In this document: positions 23,739 to 23,846 of the stretch, piece by piece
How the letters are laid out: each line of letters opens with the position of its first letter
Position numbering within the stretch: the first letter of the stretch is position 1
Virus record (IMG/VR): IMGVR_UViG_3300042924_000328
Location: 1 to 23,846 of that record
Strand: one strand, 5' to 3'
Source of the DNA: a virus
Length of the DNA stretch: 23,846 nucleotides
Translations under genes and position numbers: made by a program
The notes under the pieces: model-generated
What the model saw: the letters and a program-made list of their open reading frames with translations, nothing else
What the model was told of the DNA's origin: nothing
Databases searched by the model: none

Positions 23739-23846
23739 TTCTTCCCCCACTGACTTACGAACCACAGCCACAGCCACAGGTACAGGAGGAATATAGAAGT
23801 CGCCACCACTGCCGCCAGTTTTGCTTGCAGGTTTCTTTTTTCTTCC
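23735..23846 (-). CDS. Possible C-terminus of an upstream small membrane protein (edge, partial)
   Basis: A second - strand frame is open from the right edge to a TGA at 23737-23735. That stop overlaps the ATG of the 55-residue gene as ATGA, the coupling style used across this operon. It reads as a basic segment (EEKRNLQAKL), a hydrophobic helix including SIFLLYLWLWLWF, and a WGKK end, which is the look of a small membrane protein. It competes with the longer reading of the neighbouring frame over the same bases, so at most one of the two is probably right upstream of 23738. Confidence 0.3.
   Translation of the reverse strand, partial: EEKRNLQAKLAAVVATSIFLLYLWLWLWFVSQWGKK

Overview
The window is about half of a tailed double-stranded DNA bacteriophage genome (or prophage/metagenomic phage contig). 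It is almost fully coding, with no tRNA, rRNA, CRISPR or insertion sequence visible. Virion-type proteins, a two-component spanin pair and a phage endolysin identify it as a phage. The spanin pair and a lipoprotein signal with an outer-membrane-type +2 residue point to a Gram-negative host. The structural block (nozzle/hub-like protein, small connector-region proteins, then very large ejection-type proteins) suggests a podovirus-like virion, but no terminase, portal or capsid gene is in view, so that is an inference.

Left part (1-6739, + strand): a DNA-metabolism operon. In order it holds an SNF2-type helicase running in from the left edge, a small coiled-coil protein, a probable ssDNA-binding protein with a Cys cluster and acidic tail, two small winged-helix/helix-turn-helix proteins, a 62-residue protein ending in a near-ideal sliding-clamp-binding peptide, a 963-residue primase-helicase, and a 62-residue conserved-looking small protein. 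No DNA polymerase is seen; it is either outside the window or supplied by the host.

Junction (about 6590-6776): the two operons converge and their last genes overlap by 26 bp. A good rho-independent terminator for the + operon sits inside the 3' end of the opposing gene, and a weaker one for the - operon sits inside the last + gene.

Right part (6714-23846, - strand, transcribed right to left): a lysis cassette (small membrane protein, EF-hand/two-TM holin-like protein, Rz with fully nested Rz1, M15 endolysin) leads into the tail and ejection genes. These are a 733-residue nozzle-like protein with two inserted beta domains, a 111-residue small protein, a cupin, a 388-residue protein with a conserved C-terminal module, a GNAT-like protein, a Gln/Ala-rich 386-residue protein, a 795-residue protein with a lytic transglycosylase domain, and a 2530-residue polyvalent protein with a zincin motif and an LPD38-like C-terminal region. 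Genes are spaced by a few bases or overlap as ATGA, so this is one tightly coupled operon whose promoter lies beyond the right edge. The last proteins likely form the particle's DNA-ejection machinery: wall hydrolysis, a possible protease activity, and membrane-active Gly/Ala segments.
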